A stretch of DNA of 64,000 nt, taken from Acinetobacter sp. TGL-Y2 (GTDB lineage Bacteria > Pseudomonadota > Gammaproteobacteria > Pseudomonadales > Moraxellaceae). Positions within the stretch are counted from its first letter, which is position 1. Each line of letters starts with the position of its first letter. The stretch spans positions 1,922,001 to 1,986,000 of the forward strand of contig NZ_CP015110.1 in assembly GCF_001612555.1 (NCBI RefSeq). The letters are read 5' to 3'. Made by a program: the position numbers and the translations under genes. Below the pieces are notes generated by a model. That model had not been told where the DNA came from. It worked only from the letters and a program-made list of their open reading frames with translations, and searched no databases. Positions 17,773 through 27,381 of this stretch are shown in pieces.

Positions 17773-19488
17773 TTATTCAATATATAAAAGCGCCAAACGA
17801 ACTTGGTCGTAGCCCATACGTGGACTGGTCGCTTCCACAATTGGACGCAGTTTAATTGCACCGTCATCTGCAAAATGTTCTGGGCTTTTACGTTTCATCA
17901 GTTTTTTATAAATCTTACGCACTTGTTCCACCACTTCATCACCCGGATGTGCAACCGAAATATCCAACCCTTGTTCACGGTGCAGTTTCGCTAAATGATT
18001 AATAATCGTGGCTGGCGTTAAACCGCGTTCAACCGCAATATCTTGAATTTCATAACCGCCCAAAAACAATTCTTTGGTTTCATCCAAAGTTGCAGTCGCA
18101 TAGCTTTGTTTACCCGCATTTTTAGCAATTTTCTTTTCGTTGCGTGTAATTTCTGTTTCGTTTAGCGTTCCACCACAATGACGAATAAAGGCTTTGTGCT
18201 GTGCATCTAAGTCTTGATCTGCAAAATGTATTTCCGCTTCCGCAGACAATTCTTGAAAACGTTTATCTGCTTTAATCGCTAAACTGTCGAGTTCTAATGC
18301 TTGTGTGTTAAAACCCAAAAGCCTTAAACCATTGATCGATTTTAAACGCGATAAAGCCACATAACCCTGCCCTTTTTCAAAGGTATTGGCGAGGTTAATT
18401 TCGGCAGCAGCAAGGGTCATCCCTTGTGATTTATGAATGGTAATTGCCCATGCCAAACGTAGTGGAACTTGCGCAAAGCTGGCAATGGTTTTACCGGCAT
18501 CGTTATCCACTGACCACGTTTCAGGTTCAACCAATAGCACGGTGCCATCGGTCAGTTTAACCTTAGGCAAAATACCATGGTCATCTACTTCTTCAAAACC
18601 GATGACTTCGCCCAAGCTACCGTTGATATAACCCATATCGAAGTTATTCTTAACAAACATCACTTTAGCATGTTTTTTTAGGGTTAGTTCTTCTGGCGCA
18701 CGAACGGATGACTTTAAAGTTTCAATCAGTTTTTCATTGCCATCGACTTGTGCGCAAAATTGATGACCATCACCTTCAATCTCATTTAAATGACGGTAGT
18801 TAAGACTGTCGACATCCATATTATGGGTGTATAAACGCGTATAGGTCTCGCCTATATCTTGTTCACGCGTTTGCTCTAAACATTCAATATGCTTTTGACT
18901 GATACTTTGTGAGCGAATCGCATTTAAAATATCGTTTAAGGCTGAATCATCTTGACGATGTTGTTCGGTCAGATAACATACCCGAAATTTGGCTTCTACC
19001 CAGGCCTGTGACATAAAACAGAATTTATCCCGATTCTTTTCATCATTACGACCCACGGGTGGCAACTGAAAAAAGTCCCCTGCGGCAATCACTTGTATGC
19101 CGCCAAAGGCTTCATCGGATTCCTTGAAAAATTTTAAAACTTGATTAACCAAATTGAGCTGTTTGGCATGCAACATTGAAATTTCATCAATGATCAAGAC
19201 TTGGGCATTTTCTAAATGCTCTTTTAAATATTTACGTTCTTTCATGCGCTTTAAGTCGTCATCAGACAAAAAGTCTTTAATCCCAATCCCTGCCCACGTA
19301 TGAATTGTCATGCCGTTCATATGGGTTGCAGCAATTCCTGTCGATGCGGTAATGGCAACAGGCACTTTACGGGCTTTTAAATAATTGATGTACTGATTTA
19401 ATGTATAGGTCTTTCCTGCACCGGCAGAACCTGTCAAAAAGACACTTTCACCCGCTTTCATTAATTTAAGTGCAGTTTCTTGCTTCAT
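17773..19488 (-). CDS. Pif1-like helicase (superfamily 1B) with C-terminal helix-turn-helix
   Basis: About 571 residues. The Walker A is GSAGAGKTYTL near the N-terminus, followed by ITASTGIAATHMNGMTIHTWAGIG, a Walker B DEISMLHA, FQLPPVG, the QHRQDD motif and the late AITIHKSQGMTL with YVALSRLKSINGL. This is the full motif set of Pif1/RecD-type 5'-3' DNA helicases. The C-terminal 100 residues carry a helicase-associated helix-turn-helix (TKELFLGGYEIQDIAVERGL, then TPATIINHL) like that on some RecQ proteins. The ATG at 19488 has AAGG about 9 bases upstream. Such genes are not mobile in themselves; the role is probably in replication or repair. The upstream neighbour encodes a PcfJ-like protein. 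Confidence 0.85.
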   Translation of the reverse strand: MKQETALKLMKAGESVFLTGSAGAGKTYTLNQYINYLKARKVPVAITASTGIAATHMNGMTIHTWAGIGIKDFLSDDDLKRMKERKYLKEHLENAQVLIIDEISMLHAKQLNLVNQVLKFFKESDEAFGGIQVIAAGDFFQLPPVGRNDEKNRDKFCFMSQAWVEAKFRVCYLTEQHRQDDSALNDILNAIRSQSISQKHIECLEQTREQDIGETYTRLYTHNMDVDSLNYRHLNEIEGDGHQFCAQVDGNEKLIETLKSSVRAPEELTLKKHAKVMFVKNNFDMGYINGSLGEVIGFEEVDDHGILPKVKLTDGTVLLVEPETWSVDNDAGKTIASFAQVPLRLAWAITIHKSQGMTLAAAEINLANTFEKGQGYVALSRLKSINGLRLLGFNTQALELDSLAIKADKRFQELSAEAEIHFADQDLDAQHKAFIRHCGGTLNETEITRNEKKIAKNAGKQSYATATLDETKELFLGGYEIQDIAVERGLTPATIINHLAKLHREQGLDISVAHPGDEVVEQVRKIYKKLMKRKSPEHFADDGAIKLRPIVEATSPRMGYDQVRLALLYIE

Positions 19489-19587
19489 AACAACCATAAC
19501 CTTATCAGATGGGTCATAGCCTAACGATTTTTGTCTAAAAAGTTAAGTTTAAATTACGATTGGTATGTTTTATGGCTAGTCCATTTT

Positions 19588-21651
19588 CTACTCCACTTTA
19601 CGCGCTTTAAAATCCCAGATCAGATGCTGATTGACCTGTTGAATAAATAGTTTGGCATCTTGTACGACATCTTTACTAGCGTGTTCATTGTTGGGCAGTC
19701 TTAGCTGATCAAAATGTAATTGCTCAAATTTAAAATAACAACCCAAAGTCAAATGAATGTCTTCATCATCAAGGGATGACATGTGAAATGCCACATATTC
19801 ACCCTCCGCAATACGTTCAGTATACGACAGTGCCAAACAGTGTTTATAGCTGGTCGATTCATGAATAATTTGCTCAAGACTGTTTAATTCTATAAATTTC
19901 CAGCGCTCCGTAAACATGATCTCTTGCGGAGAAACACGGCGCCACGTCTCAATATCCAATCTTAAACGCAACTTGGACAAGGTGTCTTGATAATGGATCT
20001 GCTGATGCCAACGCACTGCCTGCTGATATAAACCAGACCATGTAACATTTTTAGCTAAAGTTTGCGGCTGATGGAAATAATCGAGCAAATAATCTGCCAC
20101 ATAGGAATCAAAGACACTGGTATTACGATTAAATTGTAAAACGGGGTGTTTAAAGATTTTTCTAAACTTTTCCTTCTCAAGCTGATACTTTTGTAAGATG
20201 GCTAAAAATTGCGGATGTTCTTGGGTATGCGGTTCAATGAACCCAATCAATTCGTTCGGTAAACCGTCAATCAAACGCTGCATAAATAAAGCATAGGCTT
20301 GCATCACCCGAGATAAATTTTTATAGACATGTTTAGCGACACGTTGATCATTTTTGGCTTGCAGATATAAAAGATGCAACCATTCTTCTAAATACAACAC
20401 CGATGCGCTAATTTCCGTCTTATTTGAAGTGTTCGGTACAGTATCTCGTAATACATAGGGATGCTTAACGGTGCTTTGAGTAGACTCATCGGAAGAATTT
20501 TCTAATAAAAACCAAGCGTTCTTATCCGCTGCATCATGACATGCTTGAACAAACAATCTACCTGCAATCGATTTAAAATATTTTAAGGTTAAGACTAATA
20601 TGTGCGGATGAATTTGACTGGTATCGACAAAACTCAGCGCAGTCACAGCGACTCTGACATTGATTTGATCAATGCGTTTAGCGACCCAATCAATCACTAG
20701 CTTGTCTTGCTTAAACAACCAGTTAACCGTTCGATTAAAATAAAACAGTGGAAACCGCGAGCTGATCTGCTCATCCCAATACGGTGAATTCGCTGTCGTG
20801 AAATTTTTCTTACTGAAAATATCGCTATATTGCCAATACCCACGCTTAATCCAAGAGGCAAAGACCAACACCTGAGGCTGCTCTTTGGCATGATTCAGCA
20901 GTAAATTAAACTCAGTTTGGTGTTCAATGACTTGAGCCAAAGTAAAGTGATCATGAAAGGTGGTTTCAATGATCCGATAAACTGGTGCAGGGATAAATGA
21001 TTCAGCCGAAAAACACAATTGATCGTAAGCAAGCATAAGCGGTTGAATCGTTAAAAAATTAGCCCCTAAAATTGAATTCACCAAACTTAAATGTTTAAAA
21101 TTCAGTTCAACACTTAAAGGAATGGTCGTACCCGATGCTGCAAATGCGGTTAAATGTGCAACCTCATAATAGCCGGCATCCATCATGATTTGATCAAGGG
21201 CTTGAGCGTCATGTAAGTTTAAATTATATAAATAGTGCTCGATTCGATTTTCACCATCGACCCATTTAAAGACTTCTTCTACCAACAGTTGTCTAAACAA
21301 TTGAACTTTGGTTTTTAAAAATAAAGAGTGCTGAGCTTTTAAATCTCGAATGAGAAACGAAATTTCATTGGCAACGAAATCTGCCAGCTTTTGAACTGAA
21401 ATTTCGGGATGTGATGTAGAAAACTGGATTAAACCCGCTGGGCTTTGTTTAAATTCAACCTTCAATAGTCCGTCGGCAATCAACAGCTGTTGATGGTCTG
21501 AGTCCACCACAAATAGATTATCTGGTGTCAGCGTCCACAGATAGAACCACTGATCTTGGAAAAGCTGCTTTAAACTCACAGAATAATCGAGCAACTGCTG
21601 CGCTGTCTGTTGGTGCTTCTGCATTAATCTTTTTTCAAGGTCGATTTCCAT
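19588..21651 (-). CDS. PcfJ-like domain protein
   Basis: 687 residues. The first 480 residues are helical and contain no motif I recognise. The last 150 residues look like the PcfJ-like family: SYKHCLALSYTERIAEGEY followed by VAFHMSSLD and a strand pair ending in LDHFDQL-type residues, with the conserved HC and the 'Y..R...GEY.AF' pattern. PcfJ is known from conjugative plasmid pCF10, but homologues occur on chromosomes and no activity is established. AAGGC about 7 bases before the ATG supports the start. It precedes the Pif1-like helicase on the same strand with a 99-base gap, so joint transcription is possible but not proved. Confidence 0.6.
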   Translation of the reverse strand: MEIDLEKRLMQKHQQTAQQLLDYSVSLKQLFQDQWFYLWTLTPDNLFVVDSDHQQLLIADGLLKVEFKQSPAGLIQFSTSHPEISVQKLADFVANEISFLIRDLKAQHSLFLKTKVQLFRQLLVEEVFKWVDGENRIEHYLYNLNLHDAQALDQIMMDAGYYEVAHLTAFAASGTTIPLSVELNFKHLSLVNSILGANFLTIQPLMLAYDQLCFSAESFIPAPVYRIIETTFHDHFTLAQVIEHQTEFNLLLNHAKEQPQVLVFASWIKRGYWQYSDIFSKKNFTTANSPYWDEQISSRFPLFYFNRTVNWLFKQDKLVIDWVAKRIDQINVRVAVTALSFVDTSQIHPHILVLTLKYFKSIAGRLFVQACHDAADKNAWFLLENSSDESTQSTVKHPYVLRDTVPNTSNKTEISASVLYLEEWLHLLYLQAKNDQRVAKHVYKNLSRVMQAYALFMQRLIDGLPNELIGFIEPHTQEHPQFLAILQKYQLEKEKFRKIFKHPVLQFNRNTSVFDSYVADYLLDYFHQPQTLAKNVTWSGLYQQAVRWHQQIHYQDTLSKLRLRLDIETWRRVSPQEIMFTERWKFIELNSLEQIIHESTSYKHCLALSYTERIAEGEYVAFHMSSLDDEDIHLTLGCYFKFEQLHFDQLRLPNNEHASKDVVQDAKLFIQQVNQHLIWDFKARKVE

Positions 21652-22032
21652 AACAGAGCCTTAAACTCACGCAGCTTGATAATGAAAGTAAATGAATCTT
21701 AACATTATTCGATTAAAAAAAAGCATTGCAGTTCAGATTCTGTAATCTATAGTCTTGGTCATGATTATCGCCATTTTATTTTTCTGCTTTTTAAAATGTG
21801 AAAATAATCTGAATGATAGGAGTATCAAGGATAGATATTTTAAAATCATGAGAACTGGATGATAAATGGCATTCAAGCCGAATGAATTGAATTTGAAAAT
21901 TGTCACAAAAATTTCAAAATAATGAAATTCATCTGAGATGCCCAACATTGTCATACAACTTAAAGGCTCAATATTTGACAAGTCTATAGGTCTGAATTAA
22001 AACTGAACTACACAAACTACGTCGATAAAACA
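21652..22032. other. intergenic region before the SDR gene, no convincing gene
   Basis: 381 AT-rich bases between divergent genes. A minus-strand frame of 82 codons (21733-21981) exists but has no ribosome binding site or coding character, so I do not call it. Promoters for both flanking genes should lie here. Confidence 0.6.
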
Positions 22033-22878
22033 ATGAAAACAGTCGTCATTACAGGTGCAAACACAGGCATCGGATTTGCTACCGCTCAAAGCTTTTTAGA
22101 ACAAGGTCATCAGGTCATTTTGGCCTGTCGTAATTTAAAAAAAGCTGAAGCAGCTAAACAACAGTTGGAACAGTCAGAATACGCTAAAGGACACGTCGAC
22201 ATTATTCAGCTCGATCTTGAAAGCCTTGAACAAGTGGCCAATGCTGCAGATCAACTCATACAGCGTTATCCCAAAATCGATATACTGGTCAATAACGCAG
22301 GTCTAATGACGCCAAACTTAGAGCAAACCCAAGATGGCTTTGAGAAGCAAATCGGGGTGAATTATATTGGGCATTTTCTCTGGACCATGAAACTGTTGCC
22401 TGTCATCAAACAATCCGATGCAGGACGCATTATTAACCTCGCGTCTATGATGCATATGCTGGGGAAAATTGATGTGAATCAATTCCGAGCAGACCAAGTC
22501 AAAAAATACAATGGCGTGCTTAGTTATGGCAACAGTAAACTTGCCAATTTACTGTTTAGTAATGCTTTAGCTGAACAGCTGGTGGGTACAAATGTAACCT
22601 GTAATGCCCTTCATCCAGGCGGTGTTAATTCTGAAATTTACCGTGAATTGCCAAAATATCAATATGCAGTGATAAAGCTGTTTTTGATTTCACCGAGCAA
22701 ACCGGCAAATCTGATTCAAAAAATCGCGCTCGATCCGTCTTGGATGAATCGAAATGGCGATTATGTCAGCCTGCAAACCCCTGCAATTAAATCAGGTCAT
22801 GCCAAAGACAAACTACTCGCTCAAGCACTTTATGATCACACCTATGCATTACTCAAAGACTATTTAAAAAAGTCATAA
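22033..22878 (+). CDS. short-chain dehydrogenase/reductase (retinol-dehydrogenase-like)
   Basis: 281 residues, a classical SDR. The N-terminal ITGANTGIGFATA is the TGxxxGIG cofactor motif; ACRNLKKAE places basic residues after strand 2 and favours NADP(H). LVNNAGLM is the NNAG motif, and the catalytic Ser, Tyr and Lys lie in NLASMMHM and in SYGNSKLAN (YxxxK). It resembles the RDH/WWOX-like SDRs, which are about this length. The physiological substrate is unknown. It stands 129 bases before a lipase-like hydrolase on the same strand. Confidence 0.88.
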   Translation: MKTVVITGANTGIGFATAQSFLEQGHQVILACRNLKKAEAAKQQLEQSEYAKGHVDIIQLDLESLEQVANAADQLIQRYPKIDILVNNAGLMTPNLEQTQDGFEKQIGVNYIGHFLWTMKLLPVIKQSDAGRIINLASMMHMLGKIDVNQFRADQVKKYNGVLSYGNSKLANLLFSNALAEQLVGTNVTCNALHPGGVNSEIYRELPKYQYAVIKLFLISPSKPANLIQKIALDPSWMNRNGDYVSLQTPAIKSGHAKDKLLAQALYDHTYALLKDYLKKS

Positions 22879-22882
22879 CTTA

Positions 22883-22902
22883 AATGAGACATAATGAGAC
22901 AT
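22883..22902. repeat. tandem 10-bp repeat (AATGAGACAT, two copies)
   Basis: Two exact adjacent copies just after the SDR stop codon. The following 80 bases also contain distant complementary segments, GTTTAA-TCTCG near 22905 and CGAGA-TTTA-TTAAAC near 22972, which could fold the inter-gene spacer. No function is known. Confidence 0.5.
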
Positions 22903-23010
22903 AAAGTTTAATCTCGGCAATACATATAACAATCGAGTTAAGAGCGGATAGAGCGATATTCCGAATGAGCGAGATTTATTAAACTAAGTAAAAAAAGGAG
23001 TAAAGACTTG

Positions 23011-23961
23011 ATGAAGGATTATCAACCGGATATTTTAGATGACGGTTATGAACAACTTACCCTTCACTTTCCAGATGATGTAGAAGGTGCTGTCACAGCG
23101 ACACTGATTCGAAAAAAGGCCCTGCATAAAACCCAAAAAGCGGTTTTATATATTCATGGCTTTATCGATTACTTCTTTCAAACTGAAATGGCTGAGCAAT
23201 TTAACCAACAAGGTTTTGATTTTTACGCCCTTGATTTAAGAAAATATGGTCGCTCACACCAATCCCATCAAACTTGGTTTTATGTTGAAGACTTAAATGA
23301 ATATGAGCCTGAAATTAGCCAAGCACTGTCCATCATTAAACAAGAACATCATGACAGTGTCTTGCTGGCTGGACATTCGACTGGTGGACTCATTGCAACT
23401 TTATTTGCAGCACATCATCCACACTATGAACTCATTAAAGGATTATGGCTGAATAGTCCTTTCTTTGATTTTAATATGCATCCAATCAAGAAGAAATTTG
23501 CTCTGCCACAACTGGCACGTTTGGGTCGTAACTTTCCTAGACTCAAATTTCCCAGTGAACTCAATCCATTCTACGTACCCAGTTTGCATCAAGACTTTTA
23601 CGGCGAATGGAATTTCAATTTGGCTTGGAAACCTAAAAGCTATCGTTTTGTGTATTTAAGTTTTGTTCATGCGATTTATCAGGCGCAAAAGGAAATTCAT
23701 ACAGGAGCAAAATTAAATATTCCCACCTTGGTGATGCACTCAGATCGAACAACCACCCCAAAGAAATTCAATGAAAATGCTCAAACAACAGATGTGATTT
23801 TAGATGTTAAAAATATTGAAAAATACGCCAAATCATTACAAGGGGATGTTAATGTCATTACAATTAAACAAGGTTTACACGATTTAGTGCTATCAAAACC
23901 CGATGTACGTCAAAAAGTTTATGCTGAGCTATCTCAGTGGATCAAAGAAAAGCAATTATAA
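23011..23961 (+). CDS. alpha/beta hydrolase, serine aminopeptidase S33 / monoacylglycerol lipase-like
   Basis: 316 residues. VLYIHGFIDYF gives the oxyanion HGF, LDLRKYGRSH the following turn, and GHSTGG the nucleophile elbow with the catalytic serine. The late LVMHSDRTTTP supplies the acidic residue and KQGLHDLVLS the histidine. This layout matches the Hydrolase_4 (S33) group of lysophospholipase or monoglyceride-lipase-like enzymes. The reading frame can begin one codon earlier at a TTG, but the ATG at 23011 has AAAAAGGAG upstream. No signal peptide is seen. The substrate is not predictable. Confidence 0.85.
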   Translation: MKDYQPDILDDGYEQLTLHFPDDVEGAVTATLIRKKALHKTQKAVLYIHGFIDYFFQTEMAEQFNQQGFDFYALDLRKYGRSHQSHQTWFYVEDLNEYEPEISQALSIIKQEHHDSVLLAGHSTGGLIATLFAAHHPHYELIKGLWLNSPFFDFNMHPIKKKFALPQLARLGRNFPRLKFPSELNPFYVPSLHQDFYGEWNFNLAWKPKSYRFVYLSFVHAIYQAQKEIHTGAKLNIPTLVMHSDRTTTPKKFNENAQTTDVILDVKNIEKYAKSLQGDVNVITIKQGLHDLVLSKPDVRQKVYAELSQWIKEKQL

Positions 23962-24030
23962 AATTTGAATTTGATTTTACATTTGAAGTTCTTAATATTT
24001 AAGCCTTTCGACAAAGCAATTATGTCAATG

Positions 24031-25209
24031 TCAGATGAGAATGGAATGACTGCTTAAACGTGCATGGGCAGGATGATGCTTTGGAATTAATTCCATGAGT
24101 CGCTCGACTGCATCTATGGCATCAGGGCATCTAGATAAATGTTTAAATAAAACATCCGTCTGTTCTGTCTCAAAAATAGCTGTACTCAACCTCGACTCTA
24201 GACAATCGCGCCATGCAGTCAAAAACGGACTCTCGGTTTTCGCCAGAAAAACTCCCGTACAGAGCTGTAGTGCAGATTCAATATAACCTGAATTTAACGC
24301 CTGTTCCGCTTGTAAAAAGTCTGCATCAATTTGATATAGCAGTTGATACGGTCTAGAACCCAGTATTGCACCGAGTATTTCACGCAAATGTGACATTTCT
24401 GCTTTTAAGGTGCCTAAACTCACTTTTCGTTCACCATACAGTGCATGATGTAAATTCTCTAAATTCATTCCTTGTGGACAGAGAGCCAAGATACACAAGA
24501 TTTCAATTTGACGCGGTGTCAGTACCACAATTTTGCCATTGAACGCTACCTGTGGCACACCAAACGAACGAATAAATAAACGCTGCTGTTGCAGATCAAC
24601 TAAAGCGTTTTGAATGATAGATGCACAGCGCTCTGCAGCCAATAGTCCCAAGCTGTTGTGTTTATTCCACGTGGTGGATAAATCAATCACACCTAACAAT
24701 TGTTTAGAACTGGGGTCCATAATCGGTGCGGCATAACAGACCCAATCGTGAATGGATGACATATAATGTTCATTGGAAAACACACAACTTGATTGCTGGG
24801 TTTTTACCGTTAAAGCCAATGCATTGGTTCCGACGAAATCCTCGCGCCACTGACCACCTTCTACAAAATGCACTTTTTCTGCGGCTTGTTGCATCACACC
24901 ACTGGCAGCGCTCCAAACGATGGTACTGCCTACATCAGCCACCGCAATGACCATGGAAGACTGTTCAGCAATATGCTTTAAATCTTGGGCACAGTGCATG
25001 AGAGCTTGATCTAAATAAGCTGTTTTCTTCTGCGGGTAAATGAGTGGCGCAGCTTCACGGTCTTTCGGAATATCGGCCGAATGAGATCGTTTCCAAGAAT
25101 GCAGAATACTTTCACCCAATTGCTGTGCTTGCTGAAGTGATAAACTGCTGCTGTGTCGCAGCTGTTCTATCTGATGTCTTTTCTGCAATAAAACCTGCTT
25201 GCTTAACAT
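24031..25209 (-). CDS. GAF-domain transcriptional regulator with C-terminal winged-helix-like segment
   Basis: About 392 residues. The N-terminal helical segment includes SILHSWKRSH, as in AcoR-type activators. It is followed by a GAF-like sensory domain (IVAVADVGSTIVWSA, WREDFVGTNALALT, WVCYAAPI, GVIDLSTTW). Unlike AcoR it has no AAA+ sigma-54 interaction domain and no Fis helix-turn-helix. Instead the C-terminal third begins with LTPRQIEILCILALCP and resembles an OmpR/SARP winged helix (LTPRQ...IL.LL, LGTLKAEMSHLREIL). AAGGA lies 9 bases ahead of the ATG at 25209. It is divergent from an aldehyde dehydrogenase gene and probably controls it. Confidence 0.8.
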   Translation of the reverse strand: MLSKQVLLQKRHQIEQLRHSSSLSLQQAQQLGESILHSWKRSHSADIPKDREAAPLIYPQKKTAYLDQALMHCAQDLKHIAEQSSMVIAVADVGSTIVWSAASGVMQQAAEKVHFVEGGQWREDFVGTNALALTVKTQQSSCVFSNEHYMSSIHDWVCYAAPIMDPSSKQLLGVIDLSTTWNKHNSLGLLAAERCASIIQNALVDLQQQRLFIRSFGVPQVAFNGKIVVLTPRQIEILCILALCPQGMNLENLHHALYGERKVSLGTLKAEMSHLREILGAILGSRPYQLLYQIDADFLQAEQALNSGYIESALQLCTGVFLAKTESPFLTAWRDCLESRLSTAIFETEQTDVLFKHLSRCPDAIDAVERLMELIPKHHPAHARLSSHSILI

Positions 25210-25597
25210 ATCCAATCATCCTTAAATCTTAAAAAAACTTTTTCTGTTTTTAGCATCCTGTTTTTATATTTATTCTCAGAAAAAACCAAAGATAAACGCA
25301 ATTTAAAGCACATTCATCCTCAGATCAGTTCATTTTATACCAATGCAAAAACTTAGGAAAGAGCTGAAACATTAGAGCAACATATTCCTGTTAAAAAACA
25401 AAGACAGCCACAACGTTTTGGCTCAGGTATATCTAGAAATAAAAGCAAGAAATTCATCGCTCCAACCTTTTACCAACCTTTAAGATTTATGCTCACCTAT
25501 AGACGCTCTTTTTAGCGGTATTTTATTCAGGATTCATTGTTACAGGTTTCATTTTAACTACTTCACTTCATATCCAACAAAATAAAGGGAAATTATT
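25210..25597. other. regulator / aldehyde dehydrogenase divergent intergenic region
   Basis: 388 bases between two divergent starts, AT-rich, no coding remnant. I searched by eye for a GG-N10-GC sigma-54 element in front of the aldehyde dehydrogenase and found none. The small CGCT/AGCG hairpin near 25504-25518 is the only structure noted. Confidence 0.55.
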
Positions 25598-27109
25598 ATG
25601 CGTTATGTCGATCCAAACCAACCGGGTTCAAAAGTTCAATTTAAAGCTCAATACGAAAATTTTATTGGTGGACAATGGGTTCCACCTTTAAAAGGTGAAT
25701 ATTTTGATAATATTTCACCTGTAGATGGTAAGGTTTTTACCAAAATCCCACGCTCATCTGCTGAGGATATCGAACTTGCGCTCGATGCTGCCCACAAAGC
25801 CAAAGAGGCTTGGGGTAAATCATCGACCACCACACGTGCCAATATTTTACTCAAAATTGCAGATCGTCTAGAGGAAAATTTAGAGCTGATTGCTGTTGCA
25901 GAGACATGGGACAACGGTAAGCCTGTCCGTGAAACTTTAGCAGCAGACATTCCACTGACGATTGATCATTTCCGTTATTTTGCCGGATGTATTCGTGCGC
26001 AAGAAGGCGGTATTTCTGAAATAGACGATGATACGATTGCTTACCATTTCCATGAGCCGCTGGGAGTTGTGGGTCAAATTATTCCATGGAACTTCCCCAT
26101 TTTAATGGCGGCGTGGAAACTAGCGCCTGCTCTTGCTGCTGGTAACTGTATCGTTTTGAAACCTGCTGAACAAACCCCTGCCAGTATTTTAGTATTGGTT
26201 GAGCTGATTCAAGATTTATTGCCTGCCGGTGTACTCAATATTGTCAATGGTTACGGCGTTGAAGTGGGACGTCCACTGGCGACGAATCCACGTATTTCTA
26301 AAATTGCATTTACCGGTTCAACGGCGGTCGGTCAACAAATTATGCAATATGCCACTGAAAATATTATTCCTGTGACCTTAGAACTCGGTGGTAAATCTCC
26401 AAACGTCTTCTTTGAAGACATCATGGATAAAGATGATGAGTTTTTAGATAAAGCCTTAGAAGGTTTTGCCATGTTCGCCTTAAACCAAGGTGAAATTTGC
26501 ACTTGCCCTTCGCGCGCATTGGTTCAAGAAAGTATTGCAGATCGCTTTTTAGAAATGGCGATAGAGCGTGTTAAGCGGATCAAAACTGGTCATCCACTGG
26601 ATACAGAGACCATGATCGGCGCTCAAGCATCGCAAGAACAGCAAGATAAAATTTTAGGCTGTATTGCTACAGGTCGTGCTGAAGGTGCACAGATTTTAAC
26701 TGGTGGTGAAGAGCGTCATGAAGTGGGTGCAGGTTTCTATATTGAGCCGACCATCTTCAAAGGCACCAATGATATGAAAACCTTCCAAGAAGAGATTTTT
26801 GGACCTGTGCTTGCTGTTGCAACATTCAAAGACTTTGATGATGCGATCAAGATTGCCAATGACACTATTTATGGCTTAGGCGCAGGGGTTTGGTCACGTT
26901 CAGCGCATACTTCTTACAGAGCAGGTCGTGCGATTCAGGCCGGTCGAGTTTGGACCAATTGCTACCATATCTACCCTGCGCATGCGGCATTTGGTGGTTA
27001 TAAAAAATCAGGCATTGGTCGTGAAAACCATAAAATGATGCTCGATCATTATCAACAGACCAAAAACTTGTTGGTGAGTTACTCAACCAAAGCCATGGGC
27101 TTCTTCTAA
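25598..27109 (+). CDS. NAD-dependent aldehyde (acetaldehyde) dehydrogenase, AcoD/ExaC-like
   Basis: 503 residues, full-length aldehyde dehydrogenase. [32 protein letters not shown] and [13 protein letters not shown] mark the NAD and catalytic glutamate regions; the catalytic cysteine is in [13 protein letters not shown]. The N-terminal [18 protein letters not shown] and the CTCPSR sequence are typical of the AcoD/ExaC group that oxidises acetaldehyde to acetate. EutBC a few genes downstream would make acetaldehyde from ethanolamine, so the job fits well, though this is inference. AAAGGGAAATT lies before the ATG. A 272-base gap with a palindrome and a sigma-54-like element follows. Confidence 0.9.
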   Translation: MRYVDPNQPGSKVQFKAQYENFIGGQWVPPLKGEYFDNISPVDGKVFTKIPRSSAEDIELALDAAHKAKEAWGKSSTTTRANILLKIADRLEENLELIAVAETWDNGKPVRETLAADIPLTIDHFRYFAGCIRAQEGGISEIDDDTIAYHFHEPLGVVGQIIPWNFPILMAAWKLAPALAAGNCIVLKPAEQTPASILVLVELIQDLLPAGVLNIVNGYGVEVGRPLATNPRISKIAFTGSTAVGQQIMQYATENIIPVTLELGGKSPNVFFEDIMDKDDEFLDKALEGFAMFALNQGEICTCPSRALVQESIADRFLEMAIERVKRIKTGHPLDTETMIGAQASQEQQDKILGCIATGRAEGAQILTGGEERHEVGAGFYIEPTIFKGTNDMKTFQEEIFGPVLAVATFKDFDDAIKIANDTIYGLGAGVWSRSAHTSYRAGRAIQAGRVWTNCYHIYPAHAAFGGYKKSGIGRENHKMMLDHYQQTKNLLVSYSTKAMGFF

Positions 27110-27169
27110 AGCTCTGGTGAATAGTACTTAAATTGAGTTAAAAAATAAGCACTGTTAAAAACAGATCAT

Positions 27170-27191
27170 TCGGATGACATATGTCGCCCGA
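27170..27191. promoter_or_regulatory. 22-bp interrupted palindrome between aldehyde dehydrogenase and eut genes
   Basis: The core GACATATGTC is a perfect palindrome, and TCGG/CCGA arms extend it at both ends with two unpaired bases on each side. There is no T-run, so it looks more like an operator or mRNA hairpin than a terminator. It lies about 110-130 bases before the sigma-54-like element, where an upstream activator could bind. Confidence 0.4.
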
Positions 27192-27300
27192 GTGCCCACT
27201 GCTTAAAGCAACCTAACCTCGTATAAATGTAAATATTCCCAATAAAAACAACATTAATAGGTTTCACACTTTAACAGTCACACGGACGTATGACCTGTGC

Positions 27301-27317
27301 TTGGTATTGAATTTGCA
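27301..27317 (+). promoter_or_regulatory. sigma-54 (-24/-12) promoter of the ethanolamine genes
   Basis: TTGGTATTGAATTTGCA matches the RpoN consensus TGGCAC-N5-TTGCA, with the invariant GG and GC exactly 10 bases apart. The expected transcript start, about 12 bases downstream of the GC, leaves roughly 50 bases to the permease ATG at 27382. RpoN control of ethanolamine genes is plausible, but an AAA+ activator was not found in this window. Confidence 0.6.
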
Positions 27318-27381
27318 TTCATATCTCTTATTGCACAAATCAAACATTGCATATCGCAATATAAAAATGATGGAGCTCAAC

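Noticed and set aside
21733..21981. 82-codon minus-strand frame
   Set aside because: No ribosome binding site, odd composition and no family features; it lies in promoter sequence.
25216..25597. Sigma-54 promoter for the aldehyde dehydrogenase
   Set aside because: No GG-N10-GC pair was found by reading this region.
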